This document shows positions 1 through 8,278 of a stretch of 57,316 bases of DNA, one piece after another. The notes beneath the pieces are model-generated. The model saw only the letters and a list, made by a program, of their open reading frames with translations, was not told the DNA's origin and did not search any database. Each line of letters opens with the position of its first letter. Positions within the stretch are counted from its first letter, which is position 1. The stretch is from contig PJMF01000030.1 of NCBI GenBank assembly GCA_003173865.1, forward strand, positions 1-57,316, read 5' to 3'. The stretch is from Minisyncoccota bacterium. GTDB taxonomy: Bacteria; Patescibacteriota; Microgenomatia; UBA1400; PJMF01. The translations under genes were made by a program, and so were the position numbers.

Positions 1-70
1 GGTTAAGGAACCAGTCTTGAAAACTGGCGCCCGCAAGGGCTTGCAGGTTCGAGTCCTGTCCCCTCCGCCA
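1..70 (+). tRNA. tRNA-Ser(UGA), 5' end cut off by the window
   Basis: The anticodon arm is CCAGT-CTTGAAA-ACTGG at 11-27, with anticodon TGA at 18-20. A long variable arm follows (about 28-45), which is typical of class II tRNAs such as tRNA-Ser. The T arm is CAGG-TTCGAGT-CCTG, and the acceptor strand CCCCTCC-G ends in an encoded CCA at 68-70. The 5' acceptor strand and part of the D arm lie outside the window. Confidence 0.93.
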
Positions 71-85
71 ATTTAAAAAATAAAA

Positions 86-820
86 ATGATAAAGAATGAA
101 AACTTTGACCTCACTGTTGCCTTTGTTGCTGAAGATGTCAAGCGAATTCAAAGAACTTTTCAACGCTTAGCAAAATATCTCCCTTCTTATGCACTTACAG
201 GAGGTATTGCTACTATCTACTACTTTGGGAAATATGATTTTCTACTTCAGAAACGAGATTTGAATGATTTAGATGTAGTAACTTCTGACCCGAATGAGCT
301 TTTAAGTTCAGTAAAACAAGATTTCTTAATCTCCCACTATCACCCTAAAAATCATAAGGGAAAATTTCATATAATGTTAGTAGATCCCAAAACTAAACTT
401 AGAATTGATATCTTTCCCTATCTTACAAATGCTCATGCAAGGCTGAAGACTGTAGTTATCAAGGGCCAAAGTTTTTCAATATTGAGTTTGGAAGATCTGG
501 TTTGTCGTCTTCTCTCTAATTGTGTTGATGTTATTAGAGGGAAAACAGTTGATCCCAAATATGTTTTAAACATGTTGTCTCTAATGGGTATTTGTGACAA
601 GTCTTTGGTGCGAGAAGTATGGAATGAATACAAAAAAGAAGAAGAACACTTTGATGTCACGTACTGGAAAGTAGTTACGAGTATTAAGGATGAGCCAAAT
701 CTGCTTCAGAAAACAATTTATTCTCAAGATTTAAACTTCATCTGCGAGGCATGTGATCCCAGGAAAAACTTACCGTTAGCTACCAATCAACAGATATATG
801 ATTTGATAGGTTATGTATAG
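86..820 (+). CDS. Nucleotidyltransferase-fold protein
   Basis: This 244-aa protein carries the signature of the DNA polymerase beta-like nucleotidyltransferase fold. There is a Gly-Gly pair at residues 39-40 (LTGGIATIYYFG), an acidic DLD at 61-63, and a third candidate metal-binding Asp at 108 (RIDIF). A helical C-terminal half follows. The layout resembles AbiEii-type toxins and related stand-alone transferases, but the substrate cannot be assigned. No Shine-Dalgarno is visible in the A-rich leader after the tRNA. The end overlaps the convergent Nudix gene by 10 bp. Two other genes in the window (22591-24219 and 28773-30347) share the layout. The fold call is fairly secure; function is unknown. 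Confidence 0.6.
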   Translation: MIKNENFDLTVAFVAEDVKRIQRTFQRLAKYLPSYALTGGIATIYYFGKYDFLLQKRDLNDLDVVTSDPNELLSSVKQDFLISHYHPKNHKGKFHIMLVDPKTKLRIDIFPYLTNAHARLKTVVIKGQSFSILSLEDLVCRLLSNCVDVIRGKTVDPKYVLNMLSLMGICDKSLVREVWNEYKKEEEHFDVTYWKVVTSIKDEPNLLQKTIYSQDLNFICEACDPRKNLPLATNQQIYDLIGYV

Positions 821-1227
821 ATATCAACAATCTTTTTCTCACTCGTAAATACCTTCACCGCTGCTTCATGCCCAGGTAAAATTCCCTCTGGCAAATCACT
901 CAAATCAATCCATTCCCAACCTTCACATTTTTCAGGCTCACAAAGTACGGGCTTTTGATCAACATCTTTTGCTACAAAAACAAAATGAATGAAGTCGTAG
1001 TCACCTTGATTCTCACGTACTACTCCCAGATACTCTAAGTTGTGTAACGTGAGTCCCGTCTCTTCTTCAACTTCTCGTTGAATTGCCTGCGCAACTGGTT
1101 CATTGATTTCTATTCTTCCTCCTGGCAACCCGTAGAAGCCTGCTTTGTAACTATTTTTTCGTTTTCCGAGGAGGACTTGATTCTTGGAATTTAGTAAAAT
1201 AGCACACGTACCAATTGGTTGAGACAT
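811..1227 (-). CDS. Nudix hydrolase
   Basis: A single-domain 138-aa Nudix hydrolase, an enzyme class that cleaves nucleoside diphosphates linked to another moiety. The complete Nudix box runs from G37 to L59: G-x5-E at 37-43, then REVEEETGL at 51-59, with the metal-binding glutamates present. The N-terminal strand (TCAILLNSKNQVLLGKR) is typical of MutT/ADP-ribose-pyrophosphatase-like members. Substrate specificity cannot be read from the sequence. It is transcribed toward the upstream nucleotidyltransferase-like gene, with a short convergent overlap. Confidence 0.88.
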   Translation of the reverse strand: MSQPIGTCAILLNSKNQVLLGKRKNSYKAGFYGLPGGRIEINEPVAQAIQREVEEETGLTLHNLEYLGVVRENQGDYDFIHFVFVAKDVDQKPVLCEPEKCEGWEWIDLSDLPEGILPGHEAAVKVFTSEKKIVDIYT

Positions 1228-1250
1228 ATCGGCGATAAAAAAGAAGTAAC

Positions 1251-1742
1251 TTAATGCTTCTTTAATACTTTTTTCTTAACAACTGGTCTCTTTGGAGTTG
1301 GCTGAGTGACTGTAATGTCGTTGGTATAACTAAACGTGTTTCTATCTAAAGTTGTTCCTTTTAACGAAATATGGGCTGACTTCACGCGGTGCGGAATAAA
1401 GTATCGAGAAGATTGTGTGCCCGCATAGACACGACCAGAGTATCTGCCTTTAAATTTGCCCTTCAATGGCGCTTTTCCACCACTTTGGAGGCCTTCGGTT
1501 ACATCACCTGCTGTTGAAACACGAACATACTCAATCGTGTAAGTAACGCGTTTGACATTGGGTCCAGCTGTGATTAAAAAATTTGGTGCTTTGTACGTAA
1601 AAGTGACTACTGGATCGGTTGATGGAGCTGTTTGTTGGGTAGTATCTCCAGTCTGCGCATAGACAGGAAGCGTTGCAACTTGCGCCACTCCGACGAATGC
1701 AGAAATACCAAGTAACAAGTGAGAGAACTTCGTAATACGCAT
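1251..1742 (-). CDS. Secreted protein of unknown function
   Basis: A 163-aa protein. The start at 1742 is preferred because an AAGGA Shine-Dalgarno lies just upstream and the protein then begins with a signal peptide (MRITKFSHLLLGISAFVGVA, cleavage probably near VYAQ). A longer in-frame ORF to 1841 would overlap the phosphatase gene and bury the signal peptide. The mature part starts with a Thr/Gln/Pro-rich linker and continues with a beta-rich stretch of about 110 residues (SGRVYAGTQSSRYFIPHRVK). It ends in a basic tail (KKKVLKKH). No catalytic motif is recognisable; it could bind the cell surface or polyanions. Confidence 0.6.
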   Translation of the reverse strand: MRITKFSHLLLGISAFVGVAQVATLPVYAQTGDTTQQTAPSTDPVVTFTYKAPNFLITAGPNVKRVTYTIEYVRVSTAGDVTEGLQSGGKAPLKGKFKGRYSGRVYAGTQSSRYFIPHRVKSAHISLKGTTLDRNTFSYTNDITVTQPTPKRPVVKKKVLKKH

Positions 1743-1780
1743 GCTGTTCCTTTTAATAAATTTATAAAAACAAAGTGAGT

Positions 1781-2584
1781 TTACATTGTAGCATGAATGA
1801 TTGTTTGCAACTGCTCGTGAAGTTGAGGTGCCGCTGCGCAAAACGTAAAATTTTGATCTGCTTTTGCAAACAAAGTTGAGTAATTCATTGATAAACCAGT
1901 GAAATCAGTATACTTGCCACCCGCTTCTTCAATTAATATATGTTGGGCTACGTTGTCCCAAATTTTACTTGTCTGATTCAGTACAGCTCCATACTTTCCT
2001 TTCAAAACCATAGCGACATCAAATACACTATTGCTTGACCGAAGGTTACGAATGCCCAAAACAATTTTTCCCAAAATCTGAACCTCCCTCCGTGTTAACT
2101 GTGGATTTTCTTGATGTCCATCTATCCCGTATGCAACTAAACAAGAGGTTAAGTTACTTTCTGTGGTAACAGCAAGTCTTACATTATTACACCAGGTACC
2201 TTTTCCTTTTTCAGCAGTATAAATTTCTTTGAAAAAAGGAAGTGCGATACCACCTACGATCGGAACATTATTTTCTAACAAACCAATCATGATACCGTAA
2301 TGAGGTAATCCATTTGCAAAATTACTTGTCCCATCAATCGGATCTATTATCCATGTAAATCGGGATTGTTTGTCAATCACGCCGGCTTCTTCATCAATAA
2401 TATTATGTTCTGGGAATTTTTTTTGAACTGCAGCAATAATCGTTTGACCAATTTGCAGATCCGTTGCTGTTAATACTTGGTTGTTATCATTCGCTTTCGT
2501 TGATGCGGTAACTTTCCCAAAAGAATTTTGTGCAATGAAGGCACATTCTTCTAATATTTCTTTCAAAAATAATGTAAAACTCAT
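1781..2584 (-). CDS. Inositol-monophosphatase-family phosphatase
   Basis: A 267-aa member of the Mg2+-dependent IMPase/FBPase/CysQ superfamily, which dephosphorylates small sugar or nucleotide phosphates. Metal-binding motifs are complete: DEE at 64-66, DPIDGT at 81-86, and WD at 209-210 followed by EEAGG. The start at 2584 forms an ATGA overlap with the upstream glycosyltransferase stop, and a purine-rich GAAAGGG lies upstream. This indicates translational coupling in a three-gene operon (GT4, GT2, IMPase). The context suggests a role in glycan or lipid-sugar metabolism, but inositol, PAP or another phosphate are all possible substrates. Confidence 0.85.
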   Translation of the reverse strand: MSFTLFLKEILEECAFIAQNSFGKVTASTKANDNNQVLTATDLQIGQTIIAAVQKKFPEHNIIDEEAGVIDKQSRFTWIIDPIDGTSNFANGLPHYGIMIGLLENNVPIVGGIALPFFKEIYTAEKGKGTWCNNVRLAVTTESNLTSCLVAYGIDGHQENPQLTRREVQILGKIVLGIRNLRSSNSVFDVAMVLKGKYGAVLNQTSKIWDNVAQHILIEEAGGKYTDFTGLSMNYSTLFAKADQNFTFCAAAPQLHEQLQTIIHATM

Positions 2585-3534
2585 AATTTGTGTCCCTTTC
2601 TCCATAATTCAGCTGCTCCATGTATGCTTCCCATTATCACCGCCATATCTGCAGCTACTTGTAAAATTGGAAGCCAATACCAACCATGTGGCACATAACG
2701 AATATTTTTTTTCACTGCCCAACCAAAGTAAAAAACTGCAGACAAAAGGATAAAAAAGAATACGCCAATGTAACTTTTTACTAAAAAGAATACTGCCAGA
2801 ATCGCCATAAAAATGACATAGCGTGCAAATAAAAAAGCCACTTTTGGTCGCAGTATTTGTGCAAAAATGTCTCCACGAGCAAAACGAAAAATCATCCAAA
2901 AAAACTGCCGCAAGTGTTGGCGAGGAACCCAAGTTACTTTTGCTTCTTCACAAAAAAAGATTGGTAATTTGGCTTTTTCTAATCTTTTAGCAAAGTCATA
3001 ATCTTCGTTATCACTCAGACTCTCATCAAATCTTCCTACGTGCTTCCATACACTTTTAGTCATTAACATGGAGCGAGTTGCTGGTAAAAAATTTTGAGGA
3101 TTTATATGATCAGGCATTACCAGAACATAGGGAATAACTGCTTCTTCAAATGGCGTCTTCGGATCAGCATCATAGTACCCGGCGATCGTCGCATCTTTCT
3201 GTTGAATCTTTTCGTACATGTCTACAAGTTTTTGTAACCAATCTACATGAGGAATGCATCCGGCATCTGTAATCGCAATAACTTCGTGCTCGGCAGCGAT
3301 AATCGCCGCATTTCTCCCAACACTTCGGTTACCTTTTTTGATGATTATCTTGAGATTGAGGCGAGGATGCTCTTGCGCGAAGTTGGTAATTAAGTTAGCA
3401 GTTTGATCACTTGATCCCCCATCGCAAATCACAACTTCATTTGGCAAAAGGGTTTGCGCGAGAATAGCGTTGAGGAGCGCAGTTATTGTTTCTTGTTCAT
3501 TCAATACAGTAATGATCAGTGACGTGTTCGTCAT
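2581..3534 (-). CDS. Family 2 glycosyltransferase, membrane-anchored
   Basis: A 317-aa processive-type GT-A enzyme. The N-terminus has the GT2 nucleotide-binding pattern (SLIITVLNEQETI, then CDGGSSD at 37-43) and the metal-binding Asp at 90 (ITDAGC). A later DNEDYDF segment matches the acidic catalytic region. Two C-terminal hydrophobic segments (about 235-255 and 262-282) should anchor it to the membrane. The start at 3534 forms an ATGA overlap with the upstream glycosyltransferase. It probably builds a surface glycan or glycolipid with that partner; donor and acceptor are unknown. Confidence 0.85.
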   Translation of the reverse strand: MTNTSLIITVLNEQETITALLNAILAQTLLPNEVVICDGGSSDQTANLITNFAQEHPRLNLKIIIKKGNRSVGRNAAIIAAEHEVIAITDAGCIPHVDWLQKLVDMYEKIQQKDATIAGYYDADPKTPFEEAVIPYVLVMPDHINPQNFLPATRSMLMTKSVWKHVGRFDESLSDNEDYDFAKRLEKAKLPIFFCEEAKVTWVPRQHLRQFFWMIFRFARGDIFAQILRPKVAFLFARYVIFMAILAVFFLVKSYIGVFFFILLSAVFYFGWAVKKNIRYVPHGWYWLPILQVAADMAVIMGSIHGAAELWRKGHKL

Positions 3535-4565
3535 AGCGTTTTTATACCCCATAATTGAAGATACTGTGCTGTAATTGACTCCCAGGTCTGTGCGTGTGCC
3601 CACTCTACTGCTTTTTCTTGCTGAACAAAGGATGTGATGAGCTGCAGTGCAATCTCTTTTACTGAATAAACAACACTGATCCACGGTGCAAATGGCGTCA
3701 GTGTTAAGTAATCTTTTTTAATTGGAGTATCCACAAATGCAACCACATGCAAGTCTGCGGCAAGACCATCCAAAATCGACAAGTACTGAGAGGAAAAAAG
3801 TAAGTGATAGTTTTCAAAATGAATTTTTTCCTTCGCAGTCCAGCCATGAAACATCACGTGCAGTTGTTGCTCTAAAACCATTTCTTGCAGTTTTTGTCTC
3901 AGTGGCCCATCACCAAAAACATCAAGAGAAATCTCATGACGTTTATCAATGAGGTTCAGGGCTTTGATATAACTTTCAATCCCTGTGTCGTCATCTAACC
4001 GACCAACAAAAAGTGCTTTTTGTGAATGGTGATCTATATTCTTTGCTGTGGTTATTTGTTCAGTTGCGCCATACGTGATAAGTGTGGGCGTTACCCCATA
4101 CCATTTTTGATGAAATTTTCCGACACATATATTTCCTGCAGTAAGTTTGGCGGCAAGTTGGTGCCAAAAAATTTGTTTTTTTGTTAACGGGCCAGGTGCC
4201 TCATACCCATGAAACGTGATGTAAATTTTTTTATTTATTACAAAAGGATAAAGAGGAAGAATCCAGAAAAAAACATCATGAATGTGAATGATATTTGCTT
4301 GTTGTAACAGCCAAAAATGAGTGATGAGCCACTTCCAAACAGTTATTTTCTGCGACGATGTACTTGAAGGAGGAATCCGAAATACTTGAATCCCCTCGAT
4401 GATTTCTTGATCTTTTTCGTCATCAGATTTTTTTTGAGTTACTACGGTCACTGAATGGTGCTTCGCGAGCAAACAACTTATATGAAAAAGATGCCGTTCG
4501 ACCCCCCCAATACTAGGAAAAAAGCTTGGTGATAGGAACACAATTTTTAGTCGCGATTTTGTCAT
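3531..4565 (-). CDS. Family 4-like glycosyltransferase (GT-B fold)
   Basis: A 344-aa GT-B glycosyltransferase. The N-terminal domain shows the family pattern LSPSFFPSIGGVERHLF (residues 11-27) with the glycine-rich acceptor loop. The C-terminal domain contains VGRLDDDTGIESYIKAL and VFGDGPLRQKL, typical of nucleotide-sugar binding. The usual E-x7-E signature near the C-terminus is not evident: the corresponding segment reads SILDGLAADLHV, so donor binding may differ from classic members. It is the first gene of the operon with GT2 and IMPase. Its start at 4565 lies 34 bp from the divergent C39-like gene, so the two share a promoter region. Confidence 0.8.
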   Translation of the reverse strand: MTKSRLKIVFLSPSFFPSIGGVERHLFHISCLLAKHHSVTVVTQKKSDDEKDQEIIEGIQVFRIPPSSTSSQKITVWKWLITHFWLLQQANIIHIHDVFFWILPLYPFVINKKIYITFHGYEAPGPLTKKQIFWHQLAAKLTAGNICVGKFHQKWYGVTPTLITYGATEQITTAKNIDHHSQKALFVGRLDDDTGIESYIKALNLIDKRHEISLDVFGDGPLRQKLQEMVLEQQLHVMFHGWTAKEKIHFENYHLLFSSQYLSILDGLAADLHVVAFVDTPIKKDYLTLTPFAPWISVVYSVKEIALQLITSFVQQEKAVEWAHAQTWESITAQYLQLWGIKTL

Positions 4566-4599
4566 CTTCTTGTTACAGATTGCTGTGTTTAATAGCGGT

Positions 4600-6351
4600 A
4601 TGTTGAAACGATTTCTATGGTTCATTATAGCAATCATCCTTTTCATTTCGGGCACAATCACGGTGTATGCTCAGCAGGTGATTTTCCAAGATGATTTTTC
4701 TAATTTGCTGACAAAATGGCAGATTGTGCATGGATCAGGTATGGAGTGGAGTATTGATCAGCAGCATGCTCGCGTGACTGTTGCTTCACAAAACTCGATT
4801 GCCGAAATTATCCCTCGTGATGTGTATTGGAGCTCAAGTACCAAAAACTATAGTTATGAATTTGAGTACACTCCATTGTCTGGAGTAGATCGGAATATTT
4901 CTTTTGGATACCAAAATGCTTTTGATTGGTACGAGATGCACTTTATTAACAATCAATATAATTTAGTGCGCGTAAAAAATGGCCTCCCCACCCTCAATGT
5001 TTTCAAAACATACACATTAGAAAATGGCCGTACATATCAAATGAAAGTCATTTTTGAAGATGGACACATTCAGTTTTTTGTTGATCAACAAAAAATCGCT
5101 GATGAAGTTGACTGGTCATTTAATCAAAACTTCGGCCGAATTAGTTTGAAAGGCACTGCGGGACTTGCATTTCCAACTGTTGTGCAATTTGGGCATGTCG
5201 TTGTTCGGCCTCTTCCTTCAACTGTTGAAGTTGATCTAAATGTTCCGCTTTTTAAACAAACTGATATTCCGTGGAAAAATGATGAGTATGATCACGCTGC
5301 GTCGTGGTCAACAACCCCCACAATGAGCCGCTGGGGATGCGTTGTCACATCACTGAGTATGATTTTGCAGTACTATGGCATACACCAAATGCCCGGCGGA
5401 CAGCAAATTACACCTGGAACAGTCAATAACTGGCTGAAGTCACAAGAAGATGGTTTCATTGATGGGAACTTAAACTGGATTGCCTTTACCCGATTAACCT
5501 TCGTTCTCAATCAAACATTTCAGACCAAAAAACTTGAGTACATATATGCTGCACCAAATGTAGAAGTTGTTAAAAATGAAGTTCGTAATCAACGACCAGT
5601 CATGGTAGAAGTTCCTAATCACTTTGTCGTCGCTGATGGCATTCCGCTGAACGATCCAAGTGTCTTAATTAGAGATCCTTTTAATAACTACACAAAACTC
5701 AGTCAATACACTCAAACACCGCTTTCAATTCGGACATTTCAACCAAGTAATACAGATTTAAGCTATCTTCTTTTTGCTCATGATGCAAAGTTGCATATTA
5801 TCGTTCGCAATGAACGGAAAGAAATTATCCCCAATGTGCAATCTTTTGCAGAAAAAATTCAAGATCCTTCCAATAGCTCGACTGAAACAACCCCTCCCCT
5901 GCAAATCACTCAAGTTGCTAAACCCGCCCCCGGAAAATACTATATTGAGATCACCCAAGCACAAACCGGCCCATATCGGCTCCGTCTATATGCGTACGAC
6001 AAAGAAGCTAATCCTACACTTGTTGAGCAAAATGGGACTGCAGGTCCGAACCCCACGACATTTTTACTCACTTATTCGCAAACTCAGCCAAGCACACTCC
6101 TGCCCATTATTGATTTTGCGCAGTTTCGCAAAGATTTAAAGACGGCCCGCCAAGGAGCGCAAATCACTCGAGAATCTACGTATCAACAACTAGATAAAAT
6201 GGCACTGTATGCTGACCAAGCAGCACAAGCAGATAAAAAACGCTATGTACCCGTATTACTCAAGTTATTCACACAGTTTGCGCAAGACATTCAAAAACAA
6301 ACAAAAGCGAACTTAGAGCAAGAACTGCATGCGATTGAAGCACTCTTATGA
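4600..6351 (+). CDS. Secreted LamG-like/C39-like cysteine peptidase-fold protein
   Basis: A 583-aa exported protein with a signal peptide or anchor at residues 1-25. Residues about 30-205 form a beta-rich domain resembling concanavalin-like/DUF1080 modules. Residues about 215-390 match the peptidase C39-like family: Cys247 in SRWGCVVTSLSMIL, His341 in VEVPNHFVVADG and Asp359 in IRDPF give a plausible Cys-His-Asp triad. The C-terminal 200 residues hold a PPC-like beta segment (GKYYIEITQAQTGPYRLRLY) and a helical tail. In this family some members cleave peptides and others are inactive binders, so activity is unproven. A start at 4570 is possible. Confidence 0.7.
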   Translation: MLKRFLWFIIAIILFISGTITVYAQQVIFQDDFSNLLTKWQIVHGSGMEWSIDQQHARVTVASQNSIAEIIPRDVYWSSSTKNYSYEFEYTPLSGVDRNISFGYQNAFDWYEMHFINNQYNLVRVKNGLPTLNVFKTYTLENGRTYQMKVIFEDGHIQFFVDQQKIADEVDWSFNQNFGRISLKGTAGLAFPTVVQFGHVVVRPLPSTVEVDLNVPLFKQTDIPWKNDEYDHAASWSTTPTMSRWGCVVTSLSMILQYYGIHQMPGGQQITPGTVNNWLKSQEDGFIDGNLNWIAFTRLTFVLNQTFQTKKLEYIYAAPNVEVVKNEVRNQRPVMVEVPNHFVVADGIPLNDPSVLIRDPFNNYTKLSQYTQTPLSIRTFQPSNTDLSYLLFAHDAKLHIIVRNERKEIIPNVQSFAEKIQDPSNSSTETTPPLQITQVAKPAPGKYYIEITQAQTGPYRLRLYAYDKEANPTLVEQNGTAGPNPTTFLLTYSQTQPSTLLPIIDFAQFRKDLKTARQGAQITRESTYQQLDKMALYADQAAQADKKRYVPVLLKLFTQFAQDIQKQTKANLEQELHAIEALL

Positions 6352-6364
6352 GAGCTTAATCAGG

Positions 6365-6370
6365 TATAAT
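6365..6370 (+). promoter_or_regulatory. -10 box of a leaderless promoter for dusB-like gene
   Basis: A perfect TATAAT lies only 6 nt upstream of the ATG at 6377, so transcription should start at or next to the start codon. No Shine-Dalgarno is present. The -35 region is not well conserved. Confidence 0.65.
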
Positions 6371-6376
6371 AGCGCG

Positions 6377-7444
6377 ATGGAAAGCAATTTTTGGCAAAAT
6401 TTGCCCAAGCCTATCGTTGGCTTATCTCCGATGGATGGAGTTACTGATCATCCTTTTCGTCATATTACGAAGAAATATGGTAATCCAGACATCACCTATA
6501 CAGAGTTCACTAGCGTGGAAGGGGTTTGTCATGGTGCCACACAGTTACTAAAAGATTTTCTGTATGACGAAACCCAGCGACCAATCATCGGCCAAATTTA
6601 CGGCACCACTCCCAAATTTTTTCGCCAAACCGCAGTAATTCTTTGCGAACTTGGCTTTGACGGCATTGATATTAATATGGGCTGTCCAGCGAAAAATGTT
6701 GCTCACAGTGGTGCAGGTGCAGCTTTAATTAAAACTCCCAAACTTGCTCAAGAGATTATTCGCGAAACAAAGGCCGGAATCGAAGATTGGGTCAACGGAA
6801 AAACAAGTAAAGATTGTGAAGATATTACGTCAGAAATTTCAACTCTAGTTGAAAAATATCATCAGCAATTACCTAAAGCAAACCAAATCCGACGAACGCT
6901 CCCAATCTCCGTGAAAACTCGTATCGGCTACGACTCACCAGTTATTGACGAATGGATTCCCAATCTTCTTGAAATGCAACCCGCTGCTATTGCATTACAT
7001 GGCCGTACCTTAAAACAACAATATGGAGGTCAAGCCAATTGGGAAGAAATCGCTCGCGCTGCCGCGCTCGCGCACCAAACCCCTACTCTCCTTCTCGGCA
7101 ACGGCGACATCACATCTCTCCAAGATGCACAGCAAAAAATAACCACATACTCACTCGATGGGGCATTGATTGGTCGAACAGCGATGGGAAATCCGTTTGT
7201 TTTTAAGCCAAAAGAAATGCCATCAGTCGAGCAATTGTTCCGAATAGCTTATGAACACGCTCAGCTATATGAACAATCGTTCCACACAGATCCACGTTAT
7301 AACTTCCTTCCCATGCGTAAACACCTAGGGTGGTACGTGCATGATATTCCAAATGCCAGCCAAATTCGTCAAGCAATCTATCGGACCAATAGTAGCCAAG
7401 AGTTCGCAACTGTAATGAAAGAGTATGGCTTTGAAGTGATATAA
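6377..7444 (+). CDS. dusB: tRNA-dihydrouridine synthase
   Basis: A 355-aa FMN-dependent enzyme that reduces specific uridines in the tRNA D loop with NADPH. Visible motifs are SPMDGVTDHPFR at the N-terminus (FMN barrel), the catalytic Cys103 in NMGCPAKNVAHSGAGAAL, SVKTRIGYD, and ALHGRTLKQQYGGQANW. All are characteristic of the DusB-like bacterial branch. An insertion of about 25 residues after the NVAHSG helix (KTSKDCEDITSEISTL) is slightly unusual. The ATG at 6377 is chosen because it sits immediately after a TATAAT box; the longer ORF would overlap the preceding gene. Confidence 0.88.
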   Translation: MESNFWQNLPKPIVGLSPMDGVTDHPFRHITKKYGNPDITYTEFTSVEGVCHGATQLLKDFLYDETQRPIIGQIYGTTPKFFRQTAVILCELGFDGIDINMGCPAKNVAHSGAGAALIKTPKLAQEIIRETKAGIEDWVNGKTSKDCEDITSEISTLVEKYHQQLPKANQIRRTLPISVKTRIGYDSPVIDEWIPNLLEMQPAAIALHGRTLKQQYGGQANWEEIARAAALAHQTPTLLLGNGDITSLQDAQQKITTYSLDGALIGRTAMGNPFVFKPKEMPSVEQLFRIAYEHAQLYEQSFHTDPRYNFLPMRKHLGWYVHDIPNASQIRQAIYRTNSSQEFATVMKEYGFEVI

Positions 7445-7473
7445 TTTCGAAGTTTCGCAAGAGATTACAGCAC

Positions 7474-7547
7474 GGCCGTTTAGCTCAGTTGGTTAGAGCG
7501 CACGATTCACATTCGTGAGGTCACAGGTTCGAGCCCTGTATCGGCCA
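7474..7547 (+). tRNA. tRNA-Val(CAC)
   Basis: A cloverleaf can be folded: acceptor GGCCGTT/ATCGGCC with one U-U mismatch, D arm GCTC/GAGC, anticodon arm CACGA-TTCACAT-TCGTG with anticodon CAC, and T arm ACAGG-TTCGAGC-CCTGT. The discriminator is A at 7547. The CCA end is not encoded (CTG follows), unlike the tRNA-Ser at the start of the window. Confidence 0.9.
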
Positions 7548-7608
7548 CTGTTTTAACAGAATAAAAAACGCTACACTTTTTGTCATTTTCGCGCGTTACG
7601 CTTGCTCA

Positions 7609-8256
7609 ATGCGTCCCTCACTAAGTAGCACGATTCTCGATTTCTTTTTCCCCCCATTTTGCGCTGGATGTAAAAAAATTGGTTCATTCCTCTGCCAAAG
7701 ATGTTACGACCAGTTGCAGTTCTATACTTTACCTATTCGCCTCTCGCTTCCATCACAGCACTTTGACCACCTCATCGCAGCGGTTGAGTATACTTTTCCA
7801 ATGCGCGAGTTGCTCCAACAATTGAAGTACGATTGTGTGAGAAACATCGCAGATTTTTTAGGCGAGTTTTTATATAACACTACATACTTTCCGTTGACTG
7901 ATCTCATCATTCCAGTACCACTTCATATACAACGTCTTCATCAACGAGGTTTTAATCAAGCGGCTGAGATTGCAAAAGCATTGAGTAGGCAAACGAATAT
8001 TTCGTACCTGCCCATTTTACAAAAAACTTTACCAAGTATGCCTCAAGCTCAGAAAAATAATCGTCTCGATCGTCTGCAAAATTTAGAAAACCACTTCGCA
8101 CTTATTCCTGAAACACAGCAGTTTGTAAGGCAAAAATCTATTTTGCTCATAGATGACGTTTCAACTACGGGAACCACTCTGAATGAATGTGCAAAAGTCC
8201 TCAAAGCGGCTGGCTCTCGAGAGATTACTTGTCTGGTAGTGGCACACGGCCGCTAA
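7609..8256 (+). CDS. comF: ComF-family phosphoribosyltransferase-like protein
   Basis: A 215-aa ComF/GntX-like protein. The N-terminus carries a zinc finger (C18-x2-C21, C29-x2-C32). The conserved PVPLH...RLHQRGFNQA motif follows, and near the C-terminus a PRPP-binding loop (LLIDDVSTTGTTL). In competent bacteria ComF takes part in DNA uptake; in many others its role is unknown, so competence is inferred only weakly. The gene sits between tRNA-Val and the tmRNA gene and probably shares no operon with either. The ATG at 7609 gives full family length. Confidence 0.87.
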   Translation: MRPSLSSTILDFFFPPFCAGCKKIGSFLCQRCYDQLQFYTLPIRLSLPSQHFDHLIAAVEYTFPMRELLQQLKYDCVRNIADFLGEFLYNTTYFPLTDLIIPVPLHIQRLHQRGFNQAAEIAKALSRQTNISYLPILQKTLPSMPQAQKNNRLDRLQNLENHFALIPETQQFVRQKSILLIDDVSTTGTTLNECAKVLKAAGSREITCLVVAHGR

Positions 8257-8262
8257 AATTGA

Positions 8263-8268
8263 TATAAT
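8263..8268 (+). promoter_or_regulatory. -10 box of the tmRNA promoter
   Basis: A TATAAT hexamer ends 10 nt before the first base of the tmRNA at 8279, so the primary transcript should need little or no 5' processing. No clear -35 hexamer is seen. Confidence 0.6.
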
Positions 8269-8278
8269 AAGAAACATT

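Noticed and set aside
433-660. ORF antisense to the first nucleotidyltransferase-like gene.
   Set aside because: Shadow frame with no start signal or protein-like conservation; the sense frame carries the motifs.
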